A stretch of DNA of 6,292 nt from JBBQIY01 sp964618405 (GTDB lineage: Bacteria > Verrucomicrobiota > Kiritimatiellia > RFP12 > UBA3636), in the NCBI GenBank assembly GCA_964618405.1, contig CAZUAY010000233.1, positions 1 to 6,292 on the forward strand. The letters run 5' to 3'. Below are positions 6,217-6,292 of this stretch, piece by piece; positions within the stretch are counted from its first letter, which is position 1; each line of letters opens with the position of its first letter. The translations under genes and the position numbers were made by a program. Under the pieces are notes generated by a model. It did no database searches. It saw nothing but the letters and a program-made list of their open reading frames with translations, and had not been told where the DNA came from.

Positions 6217-6276
6217 AAACTTTGTCGTGAACTTTGGCGCAAACTTTGTCGCAAACTTCGTCGCAAACTTTGTCGA
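6217..6276. repeat. 12-bp tandem repeat, consensus AAACTTTGTCGC, 5 copies
   Basis: Five consecutive 12-base units are seen: AAACTTTGTCGT, GAACTTTGGCGC, AAACTTTGTCGC, AAACTTCGTCGC and AAACTTTGTCGA. Each differs from the consensus at no more than two or three positions. Two diverged units of the same sequence and orientation lie at 73-96. The period is a multiple of three, but the flanks show no gene with a start and ribosome binding site. The array ends 16 bases before the window edge, in a purine-rich AGACAGGAGAAG. Confidence 0.88.
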
Positions 6277-6292
6277 AGACAGGAGAAGTCTC

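Noticed and set aside
6217..6276. CRISPR array
   Set aside because: The units are 12 bases, directly abutting and without spacers, and there are no cas genes.

Overview
This 6.3-kb window carries four genes, all on the + strand, between two repeat-rich non-coding ends. The organism is probably an uncultured or poorly sampled bacterium with a cell envelope containing a TgpA-type transglutaminase. The purF-like and DUF1846 genes and the intergenic repeats would suit an anaerobic member of the PVC group (Kiritimatiellota, Lentisphaerota or Verrucomicrobiota). That is only an impression: there is no rRNA or marker gene here to fix the taxonomy.

Layout. Positions 1-117 hold a 7-bp tandem repeat (GAATTAT) and two units of a 12-bp repeat. 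Next comes a polytopic membrane protein with a periplasmic transglutaminase-like domain (136-2247). A small unrecognised protein follows (2260-2664); its ribosome binding site overlaps the stop codon of the transglutaminase gene, so the two look translationally coupled. A 209-bp AT-rich gap (2665-2873), probably the promoter region of the next unit, precedes a divergent amidophosphoribosyltransferase (PurF) homologue (2874-4280). A DUF1846/UPF0371 protein (4293-5810) begins 12 bp later. The last 480 bp (5811-6292) contain no convincing gene. They hold a second 7-bp repeat, GC-rich hairpins and five units of the same 12-bp repeat seen at the left end.

The most interesting part is the pair at 2874-5810. 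The PurF homologue keeps the phosphoribosyltransferase domain, the PRPP-binding loop and four cysteines that match the [4Fe-4S] ligands of the Bacillus-type enzyme. Its glutaminase half has lost the N-terminal cysteine nucleophile (Gly in its place) and most of the glutamine-binding residues. It therefore should not make phosphoribosylamine from glutamine in the normal way. It is tightly coupled to a conserved family of unknown function (DUF1846), which has a glycine-rich GPGSGK motif. A reasonable inference is a two-gene, PRPP-dependent pathway distinct from purine synthesis, with the DUF1846 protein making or using the phosphoribosyl product. The sequence cannot show the actual reaction.
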